Positions 43,318 to 51,346 of a DNA stretch of 64,000 nt are shown in pieces. The notes under the pieces are model-generated. The model was not told the DNA's origin, ran no database searches, and saw only the letters and a program-made list of their open reading frames with translations. The DNA lies in NCBI RefSeq assembly GCF_021603645.1, contig NZ_BQHJ01000007.1, positions 186,001 to 250,000 on the forward strand, given 5' to 3'. The position numbers and the translations under genes are program-made. How positions within the stretch are numbered: the stretch's first letter is position 1; each line of letters opens with the position of its first letter. The DNA is from Pseudomonas pseudonitroreducens. Its GTDB lineage: Bacteria; Pseudomonadota; Gammaproteobacteria; Pseudomonadales; Pseudomonadaceae.

Positions 43318-43839
43318 TCAGTTCCTGGCCTGGCTCAGCTTGCTGTACAGGTCGGCCGGGAACGGCTTGCCGTTGGAGTCGAACTGGTTCTTACGGAACT
43401 GGTAGACCTCGGCTTCGGAGAGGTAGCCGTCGTGGTTGGCGTCGATCGCATCGAACTCGGCATTCGCCTTGGGTGCCACGGCCAGCAATTCGGCGCGGGA
43501 GACGCGACCATCGTGGTCAGTGTCGGTACGGGCGAAGGAAGCGTCGCCACATTTGCCTTCACCGCACTTGCCCTCGGCGCCGTTGGCCTTGGCCTTGGCC
43601 TGAGCGCCGTCGGCACCGCATTTGCCTTCGCCGCACTTGCCTTCAGTCTGGCTGGCCTTGGTTTGCTTGGCGGCGCCGCACTTGCCCTCGCCACACTTAC
43701 CCTCCCCGGCCTTGGCGGCGGAAGCCAGCTGGTAGCCCTGCGGCAGGGCTTCGACGGCGAAGGCGGAAGACGCCATGTTCAGGCCGCCGGCCAGGGCGAC
43801 AGCGATCAGGCCCAGTTGGGATTTCGAGAGTCGAGTCAT
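43318..43839 (-). CDS. hvfA: HvfA-like precursor with six EGKCG motifs fused to two EF-hands
   Basis: A 173-aa secreted precursor. Signal peptide residues 1-28 (MTRLSKSQLGLIAVALAGG...SAFA). A Lys/Gly-rich core carries three pairs of EGKCG motifs, the cysteines that HvfB converts to copper-binding groups in HvfA peptides. After it come two EF-hand loops, DTDHDGRVSRAE and DANHDGYLSEAE, both with canonical calcium ligands. I chose the ATG at 43839 because the signal peptide starts there and GGAG lies upstream. A fused EF-hand pair is unusual and would make a dual copper/calcium protein. Copper binding is inferred from the family. Confidence 0.88.
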   Translation of the reverse strand: MTRLSKSQLGLIAVALAGGLNMASSAFAVEALPQGYQLASAAKAGEGKCGEGKCGAAKQTKASQTEGKCGEGKCGADGAQAKAKANGAEGKCGEGKCGDASFARTDTDHDGRVSRAELLAVAPKANAEFDAIDANHDGYLSEAEVYQFRKNQFDSNGKPFPADLYSKLSQARN

Positions 43840-44002
43840 TGTGCTTCTCCAGATGCTGAGGCGCGTTGTGCGCCGGGTCATGCCGCAAGGGCGAATCCCT
43901 GGAACGATGCTCTGGAGGGTTTCCCTGCCGTCGCGTGTTTCGTTCGGGTAGGGCTATTTCGCCGCAACGATGTATCGCGGGCGTATCGGCGACTGGAGGC
44001 TT

Positions 44003-44050
44003 TTGTATGCGTGTGTCTGCTCAGGGAGCGGCAGATACAAAGCAATACAA
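44003..44050. promoter_or_regulatory. Direct-repeat motifs upstream of hvfA
   Basis: On the minus strand AGACA-N5-ATACAA (44003-44018) faces hvfA; a second copy, GATACA-N5-ATACAA (44034-44050), lies on the plus strand. They are the third and fourth copies of the motif seen before the response regulator and the MsrQ-like gene. A possible -10 lies 25-28 nt beyond the first copy (GATACA/TACATC). The gap 43840-44224 otherwise holds a REPIN and the ridA terminator. Confidence 0.5.
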
Positions 44051-44073
44051 GCGGCAGGAATCTGGGGCGGGGA

Positions 44074-44146
44074 GGTTCGCGAGCAAGCTCGCTCCTGCGA
44101 AGAGCAACAGACGGCAGACCTGTAGGAGCGAGCTTGCTCGCGAACC
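44074..44146. repeat. REPIN (inverted REP pair)
   Basis: Two copies of the Pseudomonas REP palindrome in inverted order, GGTTCGCGAGCAAGCTCG...CTGTAGGAGCGAGC, with a short spacer. Same family as the array at 40622-41146. Confidence 0.88.
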
Positions 44147-44182
44147 AGAGGCATTGGCCCTGTCCTGGCGATGGCAGAAAAG

Positions 44183-44207
44183 AAAAGGGCCGCAAAGCGG
44201 CCCTTTT
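44183..44207 (-). terminator. Rho-independent terminator for ridA
   Basis: AAAAGGGCCGC-AAA-GCGGCCCTTTT, bidirectional in shape, lies just after the stop of the minus-strand ridA-like gene. Confidence 0.9.
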
Positions 44208-44224
44208 CTACCAAGGCAGGATAG

Positions 44225-44602
44225 TCAGCTGGCGCGCTTGGCAGCGATGGCGGTGACCTCGACCTTCATGCCTTCCACCGCCAGCTCGGCGATACCAACG
44301 GCAGCGCGAACCGGGTAGGGCTTGGCGAAGAAGCTGCAGTACACCTCATTGAACGCGGCACGGTCGGCCATGCTGGTGAGGTAGATGGTCAGGTGCAGCA
44401 CGTGGTCCAGGCCACTGCCGGCCTTTTCCAGGGCGACTTGCAGGCTGCGCAGGGTGGCTTCGCTCTGGGCCTTGATGTCGCCCAGCTCCAGGCTGCCGTC
44501 CTCAAGGGTGGGGATCTGCGTGGAAACCAGCAGGCCGCCGAAGCCGGCGACGTCGGAGGAGATGGATTCGGGGTCCGCGTCGGGGATGAAGGTTGGCGTC
44601 AT
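44225..44602 (-). CDS. RidA-family (YjgF/YER057c/UK114) protein
   Basis: A 125-aa protein with the RidA barrel pattern (GFGGLLVSTQIPTLEDGSL, VALEKAGSGLDHVLHLTIYLTSM, YPVRAAVGIAELAVEGMKVEVTAIA) and arginine R in PVRAAVG, the conserved imine-substrate residue. RidA hydrolyses reactive enamine/imine intermediates. The ATG at 44602 gives the normal length; an upstream ATG at 44635 adds 11 residues. It has no clear operon partner. Confidence 0.92.
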   Translation of the reverse strand: MTPTFIPDADPESISSDVAGFGGLLVSTQIPTLEDGSLELGDIKAQSEATLRSLQVALEKAGSGLDHVLHLTIYLTSMADRAAFNEVYCSFFAKPYPVRAAVGIAELAVEGMKVEVTAIAAKRAS

Positions 44603-45052
44603 GGGACAAATCTCTGCTGTCGGTGAATGGGACACGTCGCCGCACCAGGTGTGGCGGCCGGGTCGCGCAGCTTAGCCGTATCGCCCCGCCACGCGCCATG
44701 TCACCGTGCCCGCAGCCCCCGGGAACAGTGACATCGGCTATATCCGCAGAACTTCCGGATTAATTATGTCAATTGGACCAATGTCCTGATTATTACAGTT
44801 TGAGACATAGACCTTTTCATAATCCGTGATTTAAACAGCGAACTCTTTGGGCATTATGACGTCGGCTCTTCCGCGTCTGGAGCAATTCGCGGGGGAATTA
44901 AAAGCCAGTTAACTGCAACAATGCCAACGCAACTTCCTGCGACTTTCCGCCGTGGTCAAGCCATGTTCGGATTCATTGTGCCTGCCTATAAAAACGTCCG
45001 GTTCTCACGCTATTCATCGAGCCGGTCCTCCAAGACTCTAGGGGCAATATCC
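44603..45052 (+). other. Intergenic region before the porin
   Basis: No gene supported. It holds the AT-rich segment 44755-44830 and an inverted repeat ATTGG-A-CCAAT (44772-44782), a possible operator for the porin gene. A longer in-frame start at 44921 would extend the porin N-terminus ahead of the signal peptide and is rejected. Confidence 0.5.
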
Positions 45053-46384
45053 ATGAAGCACCTCAAACGCAGCGCCATCGTGCTCGCTGTTTCCGCCGCC
45101 GCCAGCCAGTTCGCCAGCGCCGAGCCCTTCGTCTCCGCCCAGGCCGATGCCAAGGGCTTCGTCGAAGACGCCAAGTTCGACGTCCTGCTGCGCAACCAGT
45201 ACTACGACCACGACGGCAAGAACGGCGGAGCCGACAACCGCGACTGGACCCAGGGCTTCCTGGCGAACTTCTCCTCCGGCTACACCCAGGGCACCGTCGG
45301 CTTCGGCGTGGATGCTTTCGGCTACCTGGGCATCAAGCTCGACGCCGGCCGCGGCCGCGCGGGCACCGGCAACCTGCCGGTGGGCAACGACGGCAAGCCG
45401 GACGACGACTACGGCAAGGCCGGCGGCGCGCTGAAGGTGCGTATCTCCAGAACCGAGCTGAAATTCGGCGACATGCAGCCGACCGCCCCGGTATTCGCCG
45501 CTGGCGGCACCCGTCTGCTTCCGCAGACCGCCTCGGGCTTCAACCTGCTGAGCAGCGAGATCGAAGGCCTGGACCTCGAAGCCGGCCACTTCACCTCCGG
45601 CACCAGCCCGATCACCACCGCCCGTGATGGTGGCATCTACGCCACCTACGCTGACGTCGAAGCCAACAGCGCCGACTTCATCGGCGGCAAGTACGCGATC
45701 AACGACAACCTCAGCGTGTCGCTGTACGGCTCGGAACTCGAAGACGTCTGGCGCCAGTACTACGGCAACCTGAACTGGCTGCTGCCGGTGGCCGACGACC
45801 AGTCGCTGGGCTTCGACTTCAACATCTACCGCACCAACGACTACGGCCAGGCCAAGGCCGGCGAGATCAGCAACACCACCTGGTCGCTGGCTGCCGCGTA
45901 CTCCTTCCTGCAGGCGCACACCGTCACCCTGGCCTACCAGAAAGTGCACGGCGATACCCCGTTCGACTACGTCGGATTCGGCGACAACGGCGCCGGTGCA
46001 GGCGGTGACTCGATCTTCCTCGCCAACTCCGTGCAGTACTCCGACTTCAACGGCCCGGGCGAGCGCTCCTGGCAGGTCCGCTACGACCTGGCGATGGACA
46101 CCTACGGCGTACCGGGCCTGAGTTTCATGGCCCGCTACATCAACGGCACCGGCATCGACGGCAGCCACATGGACTCCGACAGCAAGTACCTGGGCTATGG
46201 CTATGGCGAGGACGGCAGCCACCACGAGACCGACCTGGAAGCCAAGTACGTCGTGCAGTCGGGCCCGGCCAAGGACCTGTCTTTCCGCCTGCGTCAGGCC
46301 TTCCACCGCTCCAACGGCGACCAGGCCGAAGACGACAACAACGAGCTGCGCCTGATCGTCGATTACCCGCTGTCGATCCTGTAA
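45053..46384 (+). CDS. OprD-family outer-membrane porin
   Basis: A 443-aa porin with a signal peptide (MKHLKRSAIVLAVSAAASQFASA) and OprD-type features: the N-terminal GFVEDAKFDVLLRNQYY, arginine-ladder-associated loops, alternate beta strands, and the closing ELRLIVDYPLSIL C-terminal strand ending in a hydrophobic residue. OprD-family members import amino acids, aromatic acids or other small molecules; the substrate cannot be told here. The ATG at 45053 is preferred because the signal peptide begins there. It may be regulated through the palindrome at 44772-44782. Confidence 0.93.
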   Translation: MKHLKRSAIVLAVSAAASQFASAEPFVSAQADAKGFVEDAKFDVLLRNQYYDHDGKNGGADNRDWTQGFLANFSSGYTQGTVGFGVDAFGYLGIKLDAGRGRAGTGNLPVGNDGKPDDDYGKAGGALKVRISRTELKFGDMQPTAPVFAAGGTRLLPQTASGFNLLSSEIEGLDLEAGHFTSGTSPITTARDGGIYATYADVEANSADFIGGKYAINDNLSVSLYGSELEDVWRQYYGNLNWLLPVADDQSLGFDFNIYRTNDYGQAKAGEISNTTWSLAAAYSFLQAHTVTLAYQKVHGDTPFDYVGFGDNGAGAGGDSIFLANSVQYSDFNGPGERSWQVRYDLAMDTYGVPGLSFMARYINGTGIDGSHMDSDSKYLGYGYGEDGSHHETDLEAKYVVQSGPAKDLSFRLRQAFHRSNGDQAEDDNNELRLIVDYPLSIL

Positions 46385-46413
46385 TTCAGCACGGATAATT
46401 TGTGCGGCCCATG

Positions 46414-46454
46414 CACGGGGCAACTTTCGGATTCATCTGAAAGTTTGCCCCGTG
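46414..46454 (+). terminator. Large imperfect hairpin after the porin gene
   Basis: CACGGGGCAACTTTC and GAAAGTTTGCCCCGTG pair over 15 bp with one bulged T and a 10-nt loop, beginning 30 nt after the porin stop. A T-run is weak, so it may act as an mRNA stabiliser or attenuating structure. The GGGCAACTTTC core recurs at 46519. Confidence 0.55.
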
Positions 46455-46618
46455 TTCAGGTGAGATTATTACGTCCGCGCAGAAAGTCTCTTCCCGGAAT
46501 AACGGTTTATCCCGCCCGGGCAACTTTCTAGAATGACCCCATCTTCCCGCTTCCGCACTTTCCCTGCGGAAGACAACTCCTGACGTTGATATTGTGATTG
46601 CTCCTTCGACGTCCTTCG

Positions 46619-46646
46619 AGCCGCTCCTCTGGAGCGGCTTTTTTTT
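46619..46646 (+). terminator. Strong rho-independent terminator of an unassigned transcript
   Basis: AGCCGCTCC-TCT-GGAGCGGCT followed by eight Ts. No gene stop lies within 230 bp upstream, so it ends either a short RNA or the porin transcript. The 46385-46766 gap otherwise has no gene. Confidence 0.85.
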
Positions 46647-46766
46647 ATGCTCGGGATTTATCGCCCGAACAGCAACTGAACAAAAATTGATCGAACCTTC
46701 TGCTCCAGCGGTCCAACTTCAGGACAACGCGCCAATTCCGCCCGCGACCCCAGGAGGCACCTCATC

Positions 46767-47111
46767 ATGAGCGCAATGACCCTCGAAGGCTGGTGCAAGA
46801 CCAGCGCCGAGCAGAAGCCCACGCCGCTGGAAGATATCCGTTTCCACCTGACCGCCAACGACCGCCTGCACCTGGAACAGGCAGAGGTCTACCTGCAGGA
46901 AAACGGCCAGCGGGAAATGATGGTCGACGCCGACCTCGATACCCTCGACCTGCACATGCCCGAAGGCTACGGACCGCTGGCCGACTGCATGTTCCGCGTG
47001 TACCTGGGCGGTGCCGAGCAACGCGGACAGTTCCACCTCGTCGGCCACCGCGCCAGCGACGGCAGCCTGATCTACACCAACGCCGTGCTGATCGACCAGT
47101 TGCTCAACTGA
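46767..47111 (+). CDS. Uncharacterised 114-aa protein
   Basis: Not recognised. It has a strong AGGAGG site 9 nt before the ATG. The product is soluble and contains two strand-rich halves (LTANDRLHLEQAEVYLQ; FRVYLGGAEQRGQFHLV) with a LHMPEGYGPLADCM link. No signal peptide or metal motif. It stands just before the PAS/GGDEF gene, with a 180-bp gap. It could be a small barrel or PilZ-like fold, but no c-di-GMP motif is visible. Confidence 0.7.
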   Translation: MSAMTLEGWCKTSAEQKPTPLEDIRFHLTANDRLHLEQAEVYLQENGQREMMVDADLDTLDLHMPEGYGPLADCMFRVYLGGAEQRGQFHLVGHRASDGSLIYTNAVLIDQLLN

Positions 47112-47294
47112 CGTCCTCTTCGCCCGCCGGCAGCCCGGCGGGCGACGCGCGCTCGTCGCCGATGTCGCAGGTGGAGATTGTGGCCGCTCGCCTGCCCGTG
47201 ATTTCATAAAGCCAGCTGCGTCCGACTGCCGCACCAGCGGTTCGGACTACAATCCAGAACAACGCCCATCCTCCGTTGAAGAAGCTGCTATCGG

Positions 47295-48959
47295 ATGCGA
47301 ACTTCCAGTAATCCTGGGGTAAAGGAGTACGGGCGATACGACGGCCTGCTGCGTCTCGCCCGCCACGCAGGTGGCGCTTGCGCCGTCCTGCTCATCGACA
47401 TGCGCGGCCAGCTGCTTGGCCAACTCGGCATCGACGGTGCCGGCGCGCTCTCCCTGGCCACCCTGCTTTCCCTGAATGCCGCCACCAGTCCCCTGAAGCA
47501 CCAGGGCCAGTCCCTCAACCTGCTCGCCAGCCAGACGCTGCGCGACCAGGAAGGCTTCCCCCAGGCACGCCTGGTACTGCTCGGCAACCCTGACCAGGCG
47601 CTCAGCCAGGAGCAGCAGGCCCTGCTCGCCGATGCGCTGGAACTGGGCGAAGCCCTGCTCGACCACGCGCCGCACAAGGAGAGCGAGCAGCGCATGGCCC
47701 TTGCGGTGGACGGCAGCGGCACCGGCATCTGGGATCGCCACGTGCCCAGCGGCGAGATCCACTACTCCAGCGCCTGGAAGTCCCTGCTGGGCTACGGCGA
47801 GGACGAGATCGGCAGCCGCATCGAGGACGCCTACACCCGCATACACCCCGATGACCTCGACTACGTGCAGGCCACCATGCGCGAGCACTTCGAGGGCCGC
47901 AGCGAGGCCTACGAGGTGGAGCATCGCCTGCAGCACAAGGATGGCCACTACATCTGGGTCTGCAGCCGCGGCAAGGTGGTGGAACGCGACGCCGCCGGCA
48001 ACGCCCTGCGCATGCTCGGCACCACCACCGACATCACGGCCCTGCGCGGCATGGCCGAGCAATTGCGCGAGAGCGTGGAACTGCTCACCGACCTGACCAA
48101 CGAAATCCCCGGCATGGTCTTCCAGTTCCGCCGCCGCCCCGACGGCACGGGCACCTTCCCCTACGTCAGCGCCGGGGTGATGGACATCTACGGGATTCCC
48201 GCCGAGCAGATGCGCCACGACGCGATATTTCTGCGCGACCTGATCCACCCCGAGGACCTGCCCTCCTGCCTCGCTTCGCTGGAAACCTCCGCCAACCAGC
48301 TGCAACCCTGGCGGCACGAATACCGCGTGCAGATCGCCGGGCGCGGCACCCTCTGGCGCCAGGGCAACGCCCACCCCAAGCGCCTGGCCGACGGCAGCCT
48401 GATCTGGCATGGCTTCATCACCGACATCACCGAACGCAAACGCATCGAAGCCGAGCTGCAGGTGCTGGCTACCACCGACTTCCTCACGCAACTGCCCAAC
48501 CGTGGCCACTTCATGCGCCTGATCGAGGCCGAGCTGGGCCGCGTGCAGCGCTCGGCGACGCACCAGGCGGCGATCCTGATGTGCGACATCGACCACTTCA
48601 AGGCGATCAACGACCGCTGGGGCCACGCCGTGGGTGACGAGGCCCTGCGCCACTTCGCCAGCATCCTCGGCCGCGACATCCGCCGCGTCGACTTCGCCGG
48701 GCGCATGGGCGGCGAGGAATTCGCCGTGGTGCTGGGCGATGCCGATATCGCCGCCGCCCAGGTCTTCGCCCAACGCCTGCAGCAGCAATTACGCGAGCAG
48801 CCGCTACTGCAGAGTGGCCAACGCATTCCGCTGAGCATCAGCATCGGTATCGCCACCCTGGAGGCCGCCGATGCCTCCGCGGAGGCCGGTCTTTCCCGCA
48901 GCGACAGCGCGCTCTACCGGGCCAAGCAGAACGGCCGCAACCGCATCGAGTGCCACTGA
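47295..48959 (+). CDS. PAS-domain diguanylate cyclase
   Basis: A 554-aa soluble protein: an N-terminal GAF-like region (to ~110), two PAS/PAC domains (about 120-260 and 260-385, with HRDD/RYRVQ-type PAC turns) and a GGDEF domain with GGEEF near residue 472 plus the DHFKAINDRWGH substrate loop. It should make c-di-GMP in response to a cytoplasmic signal. RxxD is not obvious upstream. No neighbouring operon partner except the 114-aa gene. Confidence 0.93.
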   Translation: MRTSSNPGVKEYGRYDGLLRLARHAGGACAVLLIDMRGQLLGQLGIDGAGALSLATLLSLNAATSPLKHQGQSLNLLASQTLRDQEGFPQARLVLLGNPDQALSQEQQALLADALELGEALLDHAPHKESEQRMALAVDGSGTGIWDRHVPSGEIHYSSAWKSLLGYGEDEIGSRIEDAYTRIHPDDLDYVQATMREHFEGRSEAYEVEHRLQHKDGHYIWVCSRGKVVERDAAGNALRMLGTTTDITALRGMAEQLRESVELLTDLTNEIPGMVFQFRRRPDGTGTFPYVSAGVMDIYGIPAEQMRHDAIFLRDLIHPEDLPSCLASLETSANQLQPWRHEYRVQIAGRGTLWRQGNAHPKRLADGSLIWHGFITDITERKRIEAELQVLATTDFLTQLPNRGHFMRLIEAELGRVQRSATHQAAILMCDIDHFKAINDRWGHAVGDEALRHFASILGRDIRRVDFAGRMGGEEFAVVLGDADIAAAQVFAQRLQQQLREQPLLQSGQRIPLSISIGIATLEAADASAEAGLSRSDSALYRAKQNGRNRIECH

Positions 48960-49355
48960 TCCGGCGTCACCCTGGCAAACCCGCGAGGCAGAGCGCGCCG
49001 CTCGCGGGGCGTTGCCGATCCTGAACGGCAGCCATGAAAAAATGTGCAGAATTTTTCACCATTATGATCCGGCGTTTTAAATAATGGACTTTTCAGCACT
49101 CTTGGATATTTACAAAAATCCTTTAAAAACAATTAGATAAAATAATTGTAGGACAGGATTTCGGCCATTATTTTTGACGCCCTCCGTCGAATTCGTTTGA
49201 CATATTTAACGGCTCTGGCAGGCTGGTAGGCAGGTTTCGACCGGGAAACTTCGCCTTCTGTGCGCTCCCGGCAGTGCTCGGGGCCTCAGGTAGCGCGCCT
49301 TTCCGCTGCGCGCCTGCACAAAAACGATGGGCTGCAGCTCGTCCAAAGGTGACAT
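48960..49355 (+). other. Intergenic region, AT-rich promoter zone
   Basis: Nothing coding is supported. A short GC hairpin (CCCGCGAG...CTCGCGGG) lies near 48985-49012. From 49030 to 49200 the DNA is clearly AT-rich, a likely promoter and 5' UTR for the amidotransferase gene at 49356. Confidence 0.5.
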
Positions 49356-50159
49356 ATGTCCAACAGCAACATTGGCAACAAGAAACAGACCCTCCGAAAA
49401 CCCGTCGTCCTGATGTCCATGGGCAGCCAAGAGCGCAAAGGCCACGACTATCAGGTAATGACCCACAAATACATCGTGCCCCTGGTCGAACAGTCCGATT
49501 GCGTGCCGGTACTGGTACCGACCTGCTGCGGCATCGAAGACCTCGAGCAATACCTGGACATGGCTGACGGCGTGTACCTGACCGGCGCCGGCAGCAACAT
49601 CGATCCGACCCTGTATGGCCAGGAGAACGAAACTCCCGGCAAGGGCCAGGACAAGGACCGCGACAACTTCGACATCCCGCTGATCAAGGCCGCCATCGCC
49701 CGTGGCCTGCCGATCTTCGGCGTGTGCCGCGGCATGCAGGAAATCAACGTGGCCCTGGGCGGCGATATCTACCAGAAGGTCTACGCCGAGCCCGGCTTCA
49801 ACGACCATCGCGAGAATCCCGAAGACCCGGTCGACGTGCAGTACAGCCAGGTCCACGGCGTTCGCCCGGTTGCAGGCAGCTGGCTGCAGCGGCTGCTGGG
49901 TGACGAGATCCGCGTCAACTCGCTGCATGGCCAGGGCCTGAAAAACCTGGGCAAGGGCATCGAAGCCATCGCCCACGCCGAAGACGGCCTGGTCGAGGCG
50001 ATCCATGCGCCGACGCTGTCGCCCTTCCTCTTCGCGGTGCAGTGGCACCCGGAGTGGCAAGCCGCGAAGAACCCCGACTCGGTGAAGATCTTCCAGGCGT
50101 TCGGCGATGCTTGCCGTCAGCAGGTGAAGAAGAAGCAGGCTCGCCAGCTGGCTGCCTGA
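49356..50159 (+). CDS. Class-I glutamine-amidotransferase-like hydrolase (PuuD/SpuA type, peptidase C26)
   Basis: A 267-aa protein with the C26 triad: the nucleophile in GVCRGMQEINVALGG, and QWHPEW further on. It hydrolyses gamma-glutamyl amide bonds, as PuuD does in putrescine breakdown. The ribosome site AAAGGTG precedes the ATG. No polyamine-degradation genes are nearby, so the natural substrate is open. A terminator follows at 50178. Confidence 0.9.
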   Translation: MSNSNIGNKKQTLRKPVVLMSMGSQERKGHDYQVMTHKYIVPLVEQSDCVPVLVPTCCGIEDLEQYLDMADGVYLTGAGSNIDPTLYGQENETPGKGQDKDRDNFDIPLIKAAIARGLPIFGVCRGMQEINVALGGDIYQKVYAEPGFNDHRENPEDPVDVQYSQVHGVRPVAGSWLQRLLGDEIRVNSLHGQGLKNLGKGIEAIAHAEDGLVEAIHAPTLSPFLFAVQWHPEWQAAKNPDSVKIFQAFGDACRQQVKKKQARQLAA

Positions 50160-50177
50160 TTCGCCTTCCGCGTCATG

Positions 50178-50207
50178 AAAAAGCCCGGCCCCTGTGCCGG
50201 GCTTTTT
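50178..50207 (+). terminator. Rho-independent terminator of the hydrolase gene
   Basis: AAAAAGCCCGGC-CCCTGT-GCCGGGCTTTTT, 18 nt after the stop. Confidence 0.92.
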
Positions 50208-50222
50208 CTTTGACGATCCCGG

Positions 50223-50467
50223 CTGCGGCATACCCGTTCATCGATGGGTATCGCTTCGCTCCACACCATCCTACATCCGGTTCCGCCGGCCATGATGGAG
50301 CGTGGTCGCAGGATGGGTGGAGCCTAGGCGATTTCTTTGGCTATCCGACTGCGGCATACCCGTTCATCGATGGGTATCGCTTCGCTCCACGCCATCCTAC
50401 GTCCGGTTCCGCCGGCCATGATGGAGCGTGGCCGTAGGATGGGTGGAGCCTAGGCGATACCCATGCG
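50223..50467. repeat. Two-copy palindromic repeat, 126-bp period
   Basis: Two almost identical units start at 50223 and 50349. Each holds GGGTATCGCTTCGCTCCAC near its start and the near-inverted GGATGGGTGGAGCCTAGGCG at its end, so each folds back on itself. A second family of intergenic repeat, distinct from the REPINs. Confidence 0.85.
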
Positions 50468-50572
50468 GAAAACGTCATCAGCCGCGCGAATGGCACACCC
50501 TGCACGCCCTTGAGGGCGCCTCGGGCTAACCTTGGCGGTCAGCGATTACGCTTGACCGACCAAGGAACAGCC

Positions 50573-51346
50573 ATGAGCAACGACCTTTTCTCCCTCTCCG
50601 GCAAGACCGTGCTGGTCACCGGTGCCTCCAGCGGTATCGGCGCCCATCTGGCGCGCGTGGCTGCGCAGGCTGGCGCTCGTGTAGTGCTCGCGGCTCGACG
50701 CACCGAGCGCTTGGCGCAACTGGCAGAAGCGATCCGCGCCGAGGGCGGCGAGGCCCATGCCGTGGCATTGGACGTGACTGACCGCGCCAGTGTCGAGGCG
50801 GCGTTCGACAGCGCCGAGGCGCAGTTCGGCGTGGTCGATGTGGTGCTCAACAATGCCGGCATCGGCAACGGCCAGCGTGCGCTGGAGGTCAGCGAAGACG
50901 ACTGGCGCGCCATGCTCTCCACCAACCTCGACGGCGTCTGGCGCGTCGCCCAGTGCGCGGCACAGCGCCTGGCCAAGGCCGGGCGCGGCGGCAGCATCGT
51001 CAACATCGCCTCGATCCTCGGCCTGCGCGTGGGCGGCGGCTACAGCCACTACTGCGCGGCCAAGGCCGGCGTGGTGCAGTTGAGCAAATCCCTGGCGCTG
51101 GAGCTGGCGCGCTTCAACGTGCGGGTCAATGCCATCGCCCCGGGCTATTTCAAGACCGAGATGAACGACGCCTACTTCGACAGCGACAAGGGCCAGGCCT
51201 ACATCCGCGATACCGTGCCGATGCGCCGCCTCGGCCAACTGCAGGAGCTGGAAGGCCCCTTCCTGCTACTGGCCAGCGACGCCGGTGCCTTCATGACCGG
51301 CGCCGTGCTGGCCGTGGACGGCGGACACCTGGTGAGCAGTCTCTAG
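50573..51346 (+). CDS. Short-chain dehydrogenase/reductase
   Basis: A 257-aa classical SDR. The NAD(P)-binding motif TGASSGIGAHLARVAAQ is near residue 16; NNAGIG is present; the catalytic set is Ser in NIASILGLRVGGGYSHYCAAK with Y-x-x-x-K (Y and K) and the PG loop IAPGYFKTEM. It most likely reduces or oxidises a small alcohol or keto group. The ATG at 50573 has AAGGAAC upstream. Its stop overlaps the convergent chrA gene by 4 nt. Confidence 0.93.
   Translation: MSNDLFSLSGKTVLVTGASSGIGAHLARVAAQAGARVVLAARRTERLAQLAEAIRAEGGEAHAVALDVTDRASVEAAFDSAEAQFGVVDVVLNNAGIGNGQRALEVSEDDWRAMLSTNLDGVWRVAQCAAQRLAKAGRGGSIVNIASILGLRVGGGYSHYCAAKAGVVQLSKSLALELARFNVRVNAIAPGYFKTEMNDAYFDSDKGQAYIRDTVPMRRLGQLQELEGPFLLLASDAGAFMTGAVLAVDGGHLVSSL

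Noticed and set aside
45038-46423. Minus-strand open frame (461 aa) opposite the porin
   Set aside because: The porin has a signal peptide and beta-barrel pattern; the opposite frame is Val/Ala-rich low-complexity sequence.
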